Shown here: positions 18,786 through 27,968 of the stretch, one piece after another
Layout: each line of letters opens with the position of its first letter
How positions within the stretch are numbered: the first letter of the stretch is position 1
Assembly: GCF_000296445.1 (NCBI RefSeq)
Contig: NZ_JH815198.1
Coordinates: forward strand, 374,501-438,500
DNA length: 64,000 nucleotides
Direction: 5' to 3'
Source of the DNA: Slackia piriformis YIT 12062
GTDB lineage: Bacteria > Actinomycetota > Coriobacteriia > Coriobacteriales > Eggerthellaceae
The notes under the pieces: generated by a model
The model's database searches: none
Told to the model about the DNA's origin: nothing
The model's input: the letters and a program-made list of their open reading frames with translations, nothing else
Program-made: the position numbers and the translations under genes

Positions 18786-19197
18786 GGCGTGTTCGTGTCA
18801 GGAGGGCGTAAGACGAAGGCGAGATTGCGGTGCGTTTCTTGAGGGGTGTTTGTCAAATTCGCGCAAGGCCGAAGGCCGCAGAGTCCACTGTCGGTCGCGT
18901 GTCCTGCGGCCGGCTCTATCTCGCTTGCCAGCCGCGTGTCCTGCTGAAGGCTTCGTCTCGCTTGCTGGCTGTGCGTCCTGCTGCTGGCTGCATGCATCTC
19001 CGGTCTCTTTGCCGGGGTTCTTGAAAACGGCGTATATACTGAAACGAGGGAGGCGACCGGCGCGTATGGGAAGAAGCCGGCGCTTGCTGAGGCGGGGTGG
19101 GCGCTTGCGAAGAGCCGGCTGCCGATAGACGATGGTCGGCGCTCGACCCGCAGCACGACGTTCGATCCGCCGAGCATGCTATTGAAAGGAACGGTTG
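18786..19197. other. Gene-poor stretch with imperfect 37-bp tandem repeats
   Basis: No gene is seen between the pseudogene and the DUF3825 gene. From about 18886 to 18992 an imperfect repeat occurs: units 18919-18955 and 18956-18992 both read TCTCGCTTGC..GC.G.G.GTCCTGCTG..GGCT, and a third, partial copy (CGCGTGTCCTGCGGCCGGCT) precedes them. The remainder looks like decayed sequence plus the leader of the next gene. Confidence 0.5.
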
Positions 19198-20994
19198 ATG
19201 GAAGAAATCATGCAGGAAGAAACAATCTTGAGCAGCGAGGATCGGTTGGTTATCAGAAGGGCCGCTGATTCTTCGAAATACCAGGATTCGCCTGTTCCCG
19301 CAGAGCTTATCGAGGCTCTTTCGGACGATTTGACTAGCTTCGTCTTCGTTCCCTATTCCACCAAATCCAAGCTTTCGAGCCTGTATGGCCCGGGACTGGA
19401 TTTCGTCGCTCTCGTGAGTGCGGACTGGAAAGAGGCGTACGAACGGGGCGTTTTGCGCATGCACAACGAAAGGACCATCAGTTTTCCGACGCATATTGAA
19501 ATGGCGAACGGAGAGGCCGTAGAGGTTTCGATTGCTCAAAACTTGCAGGAGGGAGCCCTTCCATGGTTTCTGTCCTACGTTCCCGTTGTCGAGCATATGA
19601 AGTTGCGTCGTGACATCGAAGGCGATGCTTCGGATGAGGGTCCGAAGGCTCCGTATGCGAAAAGTTCGCTGCCGCCGTTGTTCGAGCGCGGTTTTGAAGC
19701 CATGCAGGAATCGGAGGATTATCTCGTTGGCCCGGTGCCTCAAAGCGTCGTCGAAGAGCTCGAATCTTTTGCCGACAGCCTTTCTTCATTTGCCTGGGTG
19801 GCTCAAAGGTGGAGCGAGAAAATTGCCGAATGCGCAAAGGACGACATAGACGTTTTGGCCCTGCTGGACCGCGATTGGAAGTTCGCGTTGTCGAACAGGG
19901 TTCTTCGCTATTACGAAGGAAAGGTCATCTTTCCGGTAAGTATTCTAAGGGACGATAAAGAAACGCTGGTGGAGGTGTCTCTGAAGCGTGATAGGGAGGC
20001 CGACCGTCCGGGCGTCATGCCGTGGCATGTTTGCTTCGTGGACGATTTCCCTCGCCAGAAAGTGCGCGCTGGACGGGCGCTTACGGATTGGGCGTACCTT
20101 GGCAACATGGATGCCCTCGTCGAGAATCTGTCCGAGTTCGCTCTTGATGAGAAATGGGGCTTCGAGCGAGATGGCGAGCCGAAGGAATACTCTATTCTGA
20201 AAAGCTACCTCACCTACACGTTTTACCGACTTCAGTCCGAAGGAAAAGTGCTGGAGGACGAGGAGAAAGGGATTGCCGCCTTCAATACCGGGCTCGTCGA
20301 TCCGACGTACGAGGCGATCTATGCCTGCTTCTCGCCTTCGAACATGGAGCAGCCCTGGCGCTTCGAAGCGTTTTGCAAGGCGGGCTCGAAGATGTGGGGC
20401 AAGAAGCTGGTCGCATCCTTCGATCCTCTTCCGCAGAGGGCTGCATACTTCGAGAAGAAAGAAGACCTGCTTTTCGACGGGAATAGGACTCTCCAAAGAG
20501 ACGTGGATCATATTCTTCTCGACAACATCGACCGCTTGCCTGAGGCTTTCCTGGCCGAAGAGCTTCGTGGGGCGGACGATGCCATAGAAGCGCTTTCAAG
20601 GGCCGTGAACGCTCAGGATGAAAGTTCGAGGAGGGGCGCGTACGACGAACTGCGTGATGCTGTGGAATCGAACGTGAGGATAAAACGCCGACTGATAAAC
20701 AGGCTTGATGACGCGATTGAGCTCGCTCAGAAGAGGGTCGAATGGAATTTCAAGACTGCCGTGCCGGCGTTTTATCCAACGAAGAACACCATGAGCTTGC
20801 TGCTTCCGCTTGATCTTACCGAAAACGACCAGCCCGATGTCGCCCTTGTGGTGGAGCTGATGGAATCCGGGGCCTATATAGGGCAGACGATTCTGACCAT
20901 GAAGATGGCCTATAACAATGCAAGGCTTATCTGCAGGCCCGATAGCGATTGGCTCAATACATCGTTGCGCGTCTCGGATGAAGAGGAGGGCTAG
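19198..20994 (+). CDS. DUF3825 protein with tandem-duplicated N-terminal module
   Basis: A 598-residue soluble protein. ATG 19198 sits 7 nt after GAAAGGA. The C-terminal half (from about residue 295: LTDWAYLGNMDALVENLSEFAL, then LKSYLTYTFYRLQSEGKV and AAFNTGLVDPTYEAIYACF) matches DUF3825, a domain of unknown function suspected to act on RNA. The N-terminal half is an internal duplication: residues ~32-130 and ~181-285 share VP..L.E.L.D.L.SF, D..AL...DWK.A...RVLR, FP..I, VEVS, PW and a final FV/YV. No signal peptide or membrane segment. No operon partner. I know no function for this architecture. Confidence 0.8.
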   Translation: MEEIMQEETILSSEDRLVIRRAADSSKYQDSPVPAELIEALSDDLTSFVFVPYSTKSKLSSLYGPGLDFVALVSADWKEAYERGVLRMHNERTISFPTHIEMANGEAVEVSIAQNLQEGALPWFLSYVPVVEHMKLRRDIEGDASDEGPKAPYAKSSLPPLFERGFEAMQESEDYLVGPVPQSVVEELESFADSLSSFAWVAQRWSEKIAECAKDDIDVLALLDRDWKFALSNRVLRYYEGKVIFPVSILRDDKETLVEVSLKRDREADRPGVMPWHVCFVDDFPRQKVRAGRALTDWAYLGNMDALVENLSEFALDEKWGFERDGEPKEYSILKSYLTYTFYRLQSEGKVLEDEEKGIAAFNTGLVDPTYEAIYACFSPSNMEQPWRFEAFCKAGSKMWGKKLVASFDPLPQRAAYFEKKEDLLFDGNRTLQRDVDHILLDNIDRLPEAFLAEELRGADDAIEALSRAVNAQDESSRRGAYDELRDAVESNVRIKRRLINRLDDAIELAQKRVEWNFKTAVPAFYPTKNTMSLLLPLDLTENDQPDVALVVELMESGAYIGQTILTMKMAYNNARLICRPDSDWLNTSLRVSDEEEG

Positions 20995-21101
20995 AAAACG
21001 GTTGCTTCGGGCGATCGGCAACGAGGCAGCGTTGCTCGAAAGCTAATCAGGCATGACGGTTTGATACGTTTCGTCCGTTCGGCATGTGTCGATTGCGCGG
21101 G

Positions 21102-21122
21102 GAGGGGCGCAATGCGCCCCTC
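21102..21122 (-). terminator. Possible terminator after the alcohol dehydrogenase
   Basis: GAGGGGCGC, loop AAT, GCGCCCCTC form a perfect 9-bp stem 25 bp past the adh stop. There is no T-tract on the minus strand, so if it terminates it may need Rho. Confidence 0.4.
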
Positions 21123-21146
21123 GGCCCGCCGCCGTCTCTCTTAGAC

Positions 21147-22202
21147 CTATCTTTTCTTCCATGGCGTGATGATCATTTTCAAACAATCGTCCTCGCGCGC
21201 TTCGAAGGCGCGGTATGCCTCCAGAATGTCGTTGAGAGGGTAGCGTTTCGAGACGAGACAACTTGTGTCGATGCGGCCGTCTTTGACGAGCGACATGGTC
21301 TTGTCCAGGTTGTTTGCGTCTACTCCTCCTGTTTTGAACACGAGATTTTTGCCGTACATCTCATGCAGGGGGAGAGTTTGCGGCCCTTCGTACATAGCGG
21401 CAATAACCACTACGGCGTTGGGACGGGCGATGCGCCAGGCCATTTCGAAGGTGTTCGATCCGCCGGCGGCCTCCACCACGGCATCGGCGCCTCGGCCTTC
21501 CGTCAAACTGCGCACGGCGGCCTCGACGGCGGCGAGGTCCATTTGGCTCGCGTCGATCGTTTCGTCGGCCAAACCACGTTCTTTGGCCAGAGCTAGACGT
21601 TTCGCGTCGATGTCGATCGCGATGATGTGCTCGGGTTCGGCGAGTTTTGCGCACATCATGGTGGCAAGCCCTACCGGTCCCGCGCCGATTACGGCCACGG
21701 TGCAGCCGGGCTCGAGCTCGGCGATTTCGGCGCTCCATTGACCCGTTGCTACGATGTCTCCCAAGAAGAGCGCATCTTCATCCGCCACGTTGTCAGGAAT
21801 GATGCTGCAAGTTTGTTCGGCAAAGGGGACGCGCACGAACTCCGCTTGGCAACCGTCTATGCGACAGCCCAGCTCCCATCCGCCTTGTACGCAGTTGTTC
21901 ACCCAGCCGCGTTTGCAGTAAAAGCATTCGCCGCAAAACGTCTCGCAGCTTACGGCCACGCGGTCGCCGGGAGCCAGTTTCGTTACGCTTTCGCCCACCT
22001 GTTCGATTACGCCCACGAATTCGTGCCCCAAGACGGTATTCGGCAAGGCCCGCGGCACGGCGCCGTGGATGATGTGCAAATCGCTGGTGCAGATGGTCGA
22101 GAGCGAGACCCGCACGATCGCGTCGCCCGGTTCGAGAACCTCGGGTTCGGGGCGCCGCTCAATGGCGATGTTTCCATGTCCGTCATGTACCAGGGCTTTC
22201 AT
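21147..22202 (-). CDS. Zinc-dependent medium-chain alcohol dehydrogenase
   Basis: A 351-residue NAD(P)-dependent oxidoreductase. C38, H60 and E61 (GHEFVG) supply the catalytic zinc site; CGECFYCKRGWVNNC gives the four cysteines of the structural zinc; VIGAGPVGLATM is the Rossmann dinucleotide loop, followed by D in AIDIDAKR, favouring NAD. All family residues are present and length is normal. It starts 11 bp after the cyclic phosphodiesterase gene, so they share a transcript. Substrate is unknown: secondary alcohols or polyols are common for this subgroup. Confidence 0.88.
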   Translation of the reverse strand: MKALVHDGHGNIAIERRPEPEVLEPGDAIVRVSLSTICTSDLHIIHGAVPRALPNTVLGHEFVGVIEQVGESVTKLAPGDRVAVSCETFCGECFYCKRGWVNNCVQGGWELGCRIDGCQAEFVRVPFAEQTCSIIPDNVADEDALFLGDIVATGQWSAEIAELEPGCTVAVIGAGPVGLATMMCAKLAEPEHIIAIDIDAKRLALAKERGLADETIDASQMDLAAVEAAVRSLTEGRGADAVVEAAGGSNTFEMAWRIARPNAVVVIAAMYEGPQTLPLHEMYGKNLVFKTGGVDANNLDKTMSLVKDGRIDTSCLVSKRYPLNDILEAYRAFEAREDDCLKMIITPWKKR

Positions 22203-22213
22203 GCTGTTCTCCT

Positions 22214-22795
22214 TTATTGTGGGGATGGGTAGTTTTGTTCGGGTGCGGCTTGTGGGCTTTGACGTGCAGGTTCGAGGTCGACCCCGTATAGTTCCTCATA
22301 CGATGCGCCTTCGCTCGAAAGAGTGCTTTTGAACAGCGCGATGTGCGTTGCGCGCGTTGGACCGGGGAAGGGTAGCGGCGGAAGGTCTCCTTTGGGGATG
22401 CGTGCTCGCCGTGCAAGGGTTATATGCGCGAGGAAAGGCTTGTCGTCGAAGGAGATGCCGCGCGTGCGCAGCTCTTCGCGCAGACACTCTGCAAGATTTG
22501 CCAGGTTGGGGTCTTCGGCGAGTCCGAGCCAGAACGTGGCGTCGCTGCTTCGTCCGAATTTTCCTAGCCTATTGGGCAGCAGGGTGATATCCCTCACACC
22601 TGCGGCCGATTTATCGATCGCCTCTTCCACGTCGGGTAGCGCAGACGCTGGCACGTTTCCTAGGAAGGCCAGGGTGACATGGCGGTTCTCGCGCGGGGTA
22701 AATCGCCCGGGCATGAATGCGCGCAGTGGCCTTACGAGGTCCGATATTTCGTCTTGCATGATTGGCGGTATTTCAAGGGCGATAAAAAGTCTCAT
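22214..22795 (-). CDS. thpR: RNA 2',3'-cyclic phosphodiesterase (ThpR/LigT family)
   Basis: A 193-residue member of the 2H phosphoesterase superfamily. The two catalytic HxT motifs, HVTLAF (about residue 40) and HITLAR (about residue 126), are both present at normal spacing, and MRLFIALEIPP is the usual start. The longer open frame upstream is unlikely. The C-terminal ~20 residues are extra and proline/glutamine-rich. It acts on 2',3'-cyclic phosphates of RNA or nucleotides. It heads a two-gene operon with the alcohol dehydrogenase. Confidence 0.85.
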   Translation of the reverse strand: MRLFIALEIPPIMQDEISDLVRPLRAFMPGRFTPRENRHVTLAFLGNVPASALPDVEEAIDKSAAGVRDITLLPNRLGKFGRSSDATFWLGLAEDPNLANLAECLREELRTRGISFDDKPFLAHITLARRARIPKGDLPPLPFPGPTRATHIALFKSTLSSEGASYEELYGVDLEPARQSPQAAPEQNYPSPQ

Positions 22796-22880
22796 GTCTG
22801 TCTTTCGGGTCAAGATTCTTCCGATTTGCGGCCGAGAAGCTTTATCTTGCACCAAACTGCGTCGCGAAACTCGCAAAATG

Positions 22881-23019
22881 TACGAAACGTATCGATCGAC
22901 CCTGATAGTGGCGGCCAATAGCGCGGTAGAGCGGTAATTTAATACGCAAAACAATAGAGAATGTAGATTATCTTTGAGCGCAATCTGTGGTCGACATCGT
23001 CGTTTGGTACGTTTCGTAC
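22881..23019. promoter_or_regulatory. Pair of TACG-AAA-CGTA palindromic sites
   Basis: TACGAAACGTA at 22881-22891 and its complement within GTACGTTTCGTAC at 23007-23019 are two copies of one palindromic motif in the region between thpR and the bile salt hydrolase gene. A related ATACGTTTCGT lies at about 21064. They look like binding sites for one dimeric regulator, unidentified here. Confidence 0.4.
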
Positions 23020-23071
23020 AAAATTCGATAACGAACTTTGGTTTTCGTGCAAGATGGCGCTTTTGCTGCAG

Positions 23072-24049
23072 CTAGCGCACCTCTTCTTCGCCTCGGTACA
23101 GCGCGCGCGTTTGCAATTCCCTGCCGTCTAGGTCAAAGCTCTCGAACGGGAAAGCGCGGATTTCGAAATCGTCGTAGGTATTGGCGTAGTAGGTGTTCGT
23201 TGAGCTGGAGAATCCGCTGGTGAAAATGGTTTTCTCGAAATGTCCCTCGGCCGATTTTGCCGTGCCTTCCGTTATTTGCACGGATGCGAGGGTTCGGAAA
23301 AGACGTGCTACGTTTTCGCGCTCTGTCGTTTTGGCGGGATGGTGGGCGTTGGCGTAGGCCGCGCGCACGAAACGCGAAGGCGAGGAGGGGTCGCCCGGTA
23401 TGCCTTGCATGCCGGCCCCGATGCCCCATGCGCGCAGTTCTTGCGCACCCCAGCTGCTTGGTCGCGGGCTTTCGTTGCTTGTGTGCAGATAGTTGTCCAG
23501 ATTGGCGATGTGCCACGGTAGCTCGGGCGAGTTTGCCAGCACATCGGCGCGGTTCTCGTAGACGTGAAGACCGGCCTTGGTGCTTTCGACTACGATGCTG
23601 CGCGTGCTGTCGGCGATGAGCCAGTGCGGCAGCGATTCGGGCTGTCCCGGCTGCACGAGCGAGACGATTTGCGTGTCGGCAAGCGCGTGTTCAACTTCGT
23701 CGGTCGAGGCGAAATTGCGTGCTACCCACAAGGGGAATTCGAATGTGGCCACGCTGCATTTTCCTTCAACGGGCTCGTGCGGAAATGCTCCGCAGCGTGG
23801 GAAGTTGAGACCCGCCACGGCGAGGCCTGCTTCGTTGGCGCAGTCGAAATACATCGGTTTGCTGTCCATGATGCACCCCACGCCCACGACGGCGTAAGGC
23901 TGTTCGCTATGCGTTGCGCCCAATGCGTAGTCGTAGGCGAAGCCGCGCGGGGTTGCCAGGATTTTCTCGCCGTAGGATTCCATCCAATCCAGGTTGCGCC
24001 CGAAGAACAGGCCTCCGTTTTCATCGGTGAATCTTACGGCTGTGCACAT
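23072..24049 (-). CDS. bsh: Bile salt hydrolase / choloylglycine hydrolase
   Basis: A 325-residue Ntn hydrolase that deconjugates glycine- or taurine-linked bile acids. Starting at ATG 24049 puts the nucleophile at C2 (MCTAV), exposed after Met removal, and places the other catalytic residues where the family has them: R18 and D21 (GRNLDW), N82 (GLNFP), an asparagine near 173 (ANSPE) and an arginine in SPSRFVR. Length is standard. A GGAGA ribosome-binding site precedes it. Penicillin V acylases share the fold, so substrate is inferred. A deleted relative sits in the pseudogene at 17.7 kb. The gene fits a gut organism. Confidence 0.88.
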   Translation of the reverse strand: MCTAVRFTDENGGLFFGRNLDWMESYGEKILATPRGFAYDYALGATHSEQPYAVVGVGCIMDSKPMYFDCANEAGLAVAGLNFPRCGAFPHEPVEGKCSVATFEFPLWVARNFASTDEVEHALADTQIVSLVQPGQPESLPHWLIADSTRSIVVESTKAGLHVYENRADVLANSPELPWHIANLDNYLHTSNESPRPSSWGAQELRAWGIGAGMQGIPGDPSSPSRFVRAAYANAHHPAKTTERENVARLFRTLASVQITEGTAKSAEGHFEKTIFTSGFSSSTNTYYANTYDDFEIRAFPFESFDLDGRELQTRALYRGEEEVR

Positions 24050-24154
24050 GACGGTCTCCTTTTCGGCCGGGGCTCTTGCTGTCGATTGTGGCATGTTCGC
24101 AGCGCGACAGAAGCGTCGACGAAGAGTCGCTACCGTGCTGTTTTCTTGGCGCGG

Positions 24155-24916
24155 CTATAACCCCGGTCCCGAGTATGTGCCGGTGGATTCGTCGTACTGC
24201 AGAACGGGGATGCGTCCGGTTGCGACCGTCTGACCGTCGATATAGTAATGGGATGCGCCGTCGAACCAGATGTCGTGGTAGCCGGGAATCTCAGAGACGA
24301 ATTCCGTGCTGATGTGGCCGGCGATGACGTCGAGCTCGAAGCGCTTGCCTTTGTAGTACGGCGACATGGACGTGAAGTATTCCTCGGGGGTTCCGATGCG
24401 CCATAGGTCGCCCGCGTCCTCGTCTATTCCTGCGTGGCAGAACACCTGGCCGAATTCCGTTTCGTAATAGTAGGGAAGGTTGCGAATCCAGCGTATGACG
24501 TCGGCGTGGCTTCTTTTCATATATTCGACCGTAAGCAGGTAGGCTTCTTCGAATTTTCTGCGTGAAAGTAGGTGCTTCACCTCGGCGAACTCGTCTTTGC
24601 TCAGGAAGCTTTGCGCGGTGGCAAGGCCTGTGTCTGCGAGCATCCATCCTTGCGTGAAACCAAGGTCTGCAGACGCCATGCCGATGTATTCCAACAGCAT
24701 CTCCTCGTGGTTGCCGCGCAGGGCAATGACCTGGCCGGGAAATTCTTCCTGGAGGCCCATGATGCGGTGGTAGACGTCAAGGCTTGAAGGTCCACGGTCG
24801 CAGTAGTCGCCCAGCAGGACGAGCCTCGACGCGCCGTCGTCCAGGTTGACGTGTGCGAGGGCCTCTTCGAAGGACCCGATGAAACCGTGGATGTCGCTCA
24901 TGGCGTAGATGGTCAT
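24155..24916 (-). CDS. Metallophosphoesterase (Ser/Thr protein phosphatase / ApaH-like)
   Basis: A 253-residue cytoplasmic calcineurin-like phosphoesterase. All metal-binding motifs are present in order: SDIHG (D8, H10), GDYCDRGP, RGNHE and, later, CHAGI and AGHIS. This set is that of PPP-type phosphatases and ApaH-like diadenosine polyphosphatases. Substrate cannot be read from sequence. The gene precedes the bile salt hydrolase on the same strand with a ~105-bp gap, probably independent. Confidence 0.85.
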   Translation of the reverse strand: MTIYAMSDIHGFIGSFEEALAHVNLDDGASRLVLLGDYCDRGPSSLDVYHRIMGLQEEFPGQVIALRGNHEEMLLEYIGMASADLGFTQGWMLADTGLATAQSFLSKDEFAEVKHLLSRRKFEEAYLLTVEYMKRSHADVIRWIRNLPYYYETEFGQVFCHAGIDEDAGDLWRIGTPEEYFTSMSPYYKGKRFELDVIAGHISTEFVSEIPGYHDIWFDGASHYYIDGQTVATGRIPVLQYDESTGTYSGPGL

Positions 24917-25077
24917 GGTGCTCCTATCGCCTGGGGTTTGTGGCGGTTATTGTAGTGCATGGCGTTCTTGCTTGCGGTGTGGAGCCGGTGCTGTTTGCGC
25001 GGCTGTCGTGCGGGGTAATTCGGATACACTCTATCAAGATACAGCAGAGTATTTGCCGCAAGCCGAAAGGAGGCCGC

Positions 25078-25971
25078 ATGCCGTGTTGCGAAAATGACAG
25101 GCTTGTGAAAGACGATCGGGGGAATTCGTTTCTCTATTGGTGGCCGCCTGCCGGCCGAGAGGGGGAGGCGTCTGACGTTGACCTCAAGACCATGGGGATC
25201 TCCCATGTTCCGGGCGAGCCGGCGGGAATTGCCATCATCCTCAAAGAGCCGGGAAAGGCAGGTGCCGACGATGTCACCAGGATGTTTCCGGAAGATGGGA
25301 GCATCGGGGAGGCGGGATACGGGGTTCCTTACGACTCTCTTAATGTGGCCTATAACCACGAATGGTGGACCTGCCTTTGCGATGAAGCGAGGAAGAAGCG
25401 CCACATAGAGGTTTGTTGCAAAGACGGCCGGGACGGGGGCTATAAGGGGCGGTGCGCACGGTATAGAAACCATTTCCGAAGCCTATGCAGCCTGGTTTCG
25501 CCCGCCGTCGACGTTTTCTCCGACGACGATGCCTTCCTTGAGCGCGTTTTCCTTGCTAACCTCCGCTATCCTTCGGAGTCCGGCGCGGTGGGGTTTTCGC
25601 TTGAGTCATCCTGCTATAAAAAGATGAACGAGACAGAGAAAGCCGATCGCTTTTTGGGCCTTGTGCGCTGGATGAAAGACTACTCGAGGGACAAACACAA
25701 AGTCGGTGCTGGGAAAGAGCTAGGGTATGTCTTCGTTCAGGCGGACCTGTACGAAGGGCTCGTGGGGCACTTTGGAATTCCAGAGAGCCGAAGCCGTGGA
25801 TGCGTGGCCTATGCCAACAAGACTCACGGTGCCTTCTACCTTGAAGAATTCGACGTGTGGGTAATCGGCGACTACCACCCCCTGGCGCGGCACAGGCTCG
25901 ACTTGGAGAAGAGCCGGGAGAACTTCGAGGCGATGAAGAGCGATTCAGTAAGCGTAATGAAGGCTGACTAA
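25078..25971 (+). CDS. Hypothetical cytoplasmic protein, unrecognised family
   Basis: A 297-residue protein starting MPCCEND at ATG 25078, 4 bp after AAAGGAGG, a very strong ribosome-binding site; the longer open frame upstream is discarded. No membrane segment or signal. It is rich in Cys (CC at 3-4, WWTCLCDE, EVCCKD, RCARYR), W and charged residues, and has GYGVPYDSLNVAYNHEWWTCL and a C-terminal GAFYLEEFDVWVIGDYHP. I recognise no family. The composition and clean start argue that it is a real gene. It stands alone between convergent/divergent neighbours. Confidence 0.65.
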   Translation: MPCCENDRLVKDDRGNSFLYWWPPAGREGEASDVDLKTMGISHVPGEPAGIAIILKEPGKAGADDVTRMFPEDGSIGEAGYGVPYDSLNVAYNHEWWTCLCDEARKKRHIEVCCKDGRDGGYKGRCARYRNHFRSLCSLVSPAVDVFSDDDAFLERVFLANLRYPSESGAVGFSLESSCYKKMNETEKADRFLGLVRWMKDYSRDKHKVGAGKELGYVFVQADLYEGLVGHFGIPESRSRGCVAYANKTHGAFYLEEFDVWVIGDYHPLARHRLDLEKSRENFEAMKSDSVSVMKAD

Positions 25972-26318
25972 GCGCCTGCAAGATGGGGGCGGAATTATTC
26001 GATGGCGGGCATGCGGGCCCATTATCGAAGAGCGGAGGTTGTTCTTTCGGGTGAGGAGGGCGACTCAGCTATCAGAAGGCTGCACGGGCGGTCCCTGCTG
26101 ATGTTTTCTCTTTCAGCTCGTACGCGGTCGCGTCGGATTCGGTTTCGGTCTAGTGTGCGCATTGGGGTGGTAATTAAAGCATGGGTCGTTTGCGCTTAGT
26201 AGTCGGATCAAGTGCCTATTTTATCTCGATATGCAAACGCGCTCCTCATGAGAGGAGCGCGCAGGGAGGGGTTTGTTTACGCAAGGAGCTCGGAGGAGCA
26301 GCCCTTGTTCGAGGGTTG
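25972..26318. other. Intergenic region without a gene, except the flavoprotein terminator
   Basis: The 347 bases between convergent genes contain no frame with a plausible start or family match. The only clear structure is the 10-bp hairpin at 26238-26261. Confidence 0.5.
26238..26261 (-). terminator. Terminator of the first flavoprotein gene
   Basis: CGCGCTCCTC (26238-26247), loop ATGA, GAGGAGCGCG (26252-26261): a perfect 10-bp stem. On the minus strand it is followed by TTTGCAT, a weak T-tract. It lies 57 bp past the flavoprotein stop. Confidence 0.6.
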
Positions 26319-27968
26319 CTAATCTTCCAGTCCTGCCAAACGGCGGCCAACAAGGTAGCCGAAAGTGAGGCAGCGGCCGTGGCTGATGGCGCTCATATGG
26401 TGGGGGTAGGTGCCGTTGAACATGCTTCCTGAGGCATTGCCGACGGCGTAAAGCCCCTCGATGACGCTGCCCTCCTGGGTGAGCACTTGGGAATCGGCAT
26501 TGATGCGCAGACCGTTGACGGTTACGAGGCAGGCCCCGCTTTCCTCGATCGCGTAATATGGGCCTTCGGAGAGCGGGATGAGGTCATTGGTCTTTTTGCC
26601 GAAGTCGGTATCTTCGCCAGCTTCGCACAGCTCGTTATAGCGGGCGACGGTGGCAGAGAGATTTTCGGCATTGATGCCACAGGTTTTGGCCAGCTCGTCT
26701 AGGGAGTCGGCTTGGACAAGCACGTCTTTAATCGAGTCGTACATGTCTTCAGGGGTCCAAGGAGCTCCTCCTTTTGCTTTTTCCAGCGAAGCAAGAATAT
26801 CGGTGCCAGAGAGCAGCACGAAGTCGTGGGCGCCAGGCTGGTACATGATCGCGTTGGACATGTATTCGAAGGAGAGGTTTTCGTTCACGAAACGCTGACC
26901 ATTTTCGTTAACGCGAAGGAAGGCGAGCATGGCGCCGTTGGCTCGGGTGCCGGTCTTGGCGCCTGCAGGGTCGTTCATCAGGATATGGGGCCAGTCGTCT
27001 TCTGCGGCGCCGGCGGCTAGGCCCATGAGGATACCGTCGCCCGTATTGGTGGTCGTAGGGTTGGTCCAGGCGTAGACAGCCAGGTCACGAGGACGGATGC
27101 GCTGGGTGAGCATGTCCCAGTTGAATTCGTAGCCGCCTGTGGCCAACACCACGCCTTGCGAGGCTTCAATTTTGATAATGCCTTCGCTGCCTTTTGCGTA
27201 CACGCCTTTTATCTTGCCGTCTTGCTGAATGAGCTGCACGGCGGGGGTGCTGAAGCGGATGTCGGCACCGTGGTTTTCGGCGCTTTTGAGGAGTTCCTCC
27301 ACGAGCGAGGGGATGCCGTTTTCAACGCGCACGCCAGATCCCCAGGTGGTAACGCCGCAGAACTCGCTATTGCCGCTTTTGGCGGTAAAGGCGCCGCACT
27401 TATCCCCGACGGTGTCCATGGCCCAATCAAGAGCTTCTCCCGAACGCTCGCACCAGCGCTGCCATACGAAGCGATCGCATCGAAAATGGGCCGTCGAGAG
27501 CCCGTCGCTCATGAACGCTTGAGCGTCGAGGACGATGTCGCTTGCGGCGTGGGCACGGTCGCCGAAGGCACCTACCTCAGTACCACGAGCTGCGAAGGAA
27601 GAGCCCTTTTCGAGCACGATGGTAGAAAGGCCGTTCTCGCTTGCTGAGGCGGCTGCAGCTACGCCGGACATGCCCGCGCCGCATATTACAACGTCGCAGG
27701 AGAGCGTTTCGACCACCTCTTCGTCGGTGATGGGATCGGCTATGTAAGCCACTTCACTTTCCGCGGGTGGGAAAAACTCGAGGTTTGCGGCATTGGGCAG
27801 GAGCGTCTCGCTCTTCTCTGAGGCTTCGGCGCCTGCGGATGAAGCCTCAGTTGATGAACCTGTTGCGTCCGTGGACTTAGGAGCGCAGCCAGCTAACGAT
27901 GCAGCTGCTGCTGTTGCACCGAGACATCCAAGACCGATAAAACTTCTGCGTGAAAGACTTTCTTTCAT
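26319..27968 (-). CDS. Tat-exported FAD-dependent reductase (flavocytochrome c / fumarate reductase type), first copy
   Basis: A 549-residue FAD_binding_2 protein. The N-terminus has a Tat motif (LSRRSFIGLG), hydrophobic core and a lipobox-like LAGC, so it is exported and may be lipid-anchored. FAD-binding motif CDVVICGAGMSGVAAAASA lies near residue 90 and the closing FAD segment GLYAVGNASGSMFNGTYP near 515. No haem-binding CxxCH is present, so electrons must come from a separate carrier. GAGAGGG precedes the ATG. The gene is divergent from a LuxR-type regulator that has become a pseudogene. Substrate is unknown: members of this large Eggerthellaceae family reduce fumarate-like, urocanate-like or aromatic acceptors. 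Confidence 0.88.
   Translation of the reverse strand: MKESLSRRSFIGLGCLGATAAAASLAGCAPKSTDATGSSTEASSAGAEASEKSETLLPNAANLEFFPPAESEVAYIADPITDEEVVETLSCDVVICGAGMSGVAAAASASENGLSTIVLEKGSSFAARGTEVGAFGDRAHAASDIVLDAQAFMSDGLSTAHFRCDRFVWQRWCERSGEALDWAMDTVGDKCGAFTAKSGNSEFCGVTTWGSGVRVENGIPSLVEELLKSAENHGADIRFSTPAVQLIQQDGKIKGVYAKGSEGIIKIEASQGVVLATGGYEFNWDMLTQRIRPRDLAVYAWTNPTTTNTGDGILMGLAAGAAEDDWPHILMNDPAGAKTGTRANGAMLAFLRVNENGQRFVNENLSFEYMSNAIMYQPGAHDFVLLSGTDILASLEKAKGGAPWTPEDMYDSIKDVLVQADSLDELAKTCGINAENLSATVARYNELCEAGEDTDFGKKTNDLIPLSEGPYYAIEESGACLVTVNGLRINADSQVLTQEGSVIEGLYAVGNASGSMFNGTYPHHMSAISHGRCLTFGYLVGRRLAGLED

Noticed and set aside
18886-18992. CRISPR or regulatory array from the imperfect 37-bp tandem repeats
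   Set aside because: Only two to three diverged units without spacers; it looks like a local tandem duplication in decaying DNA.
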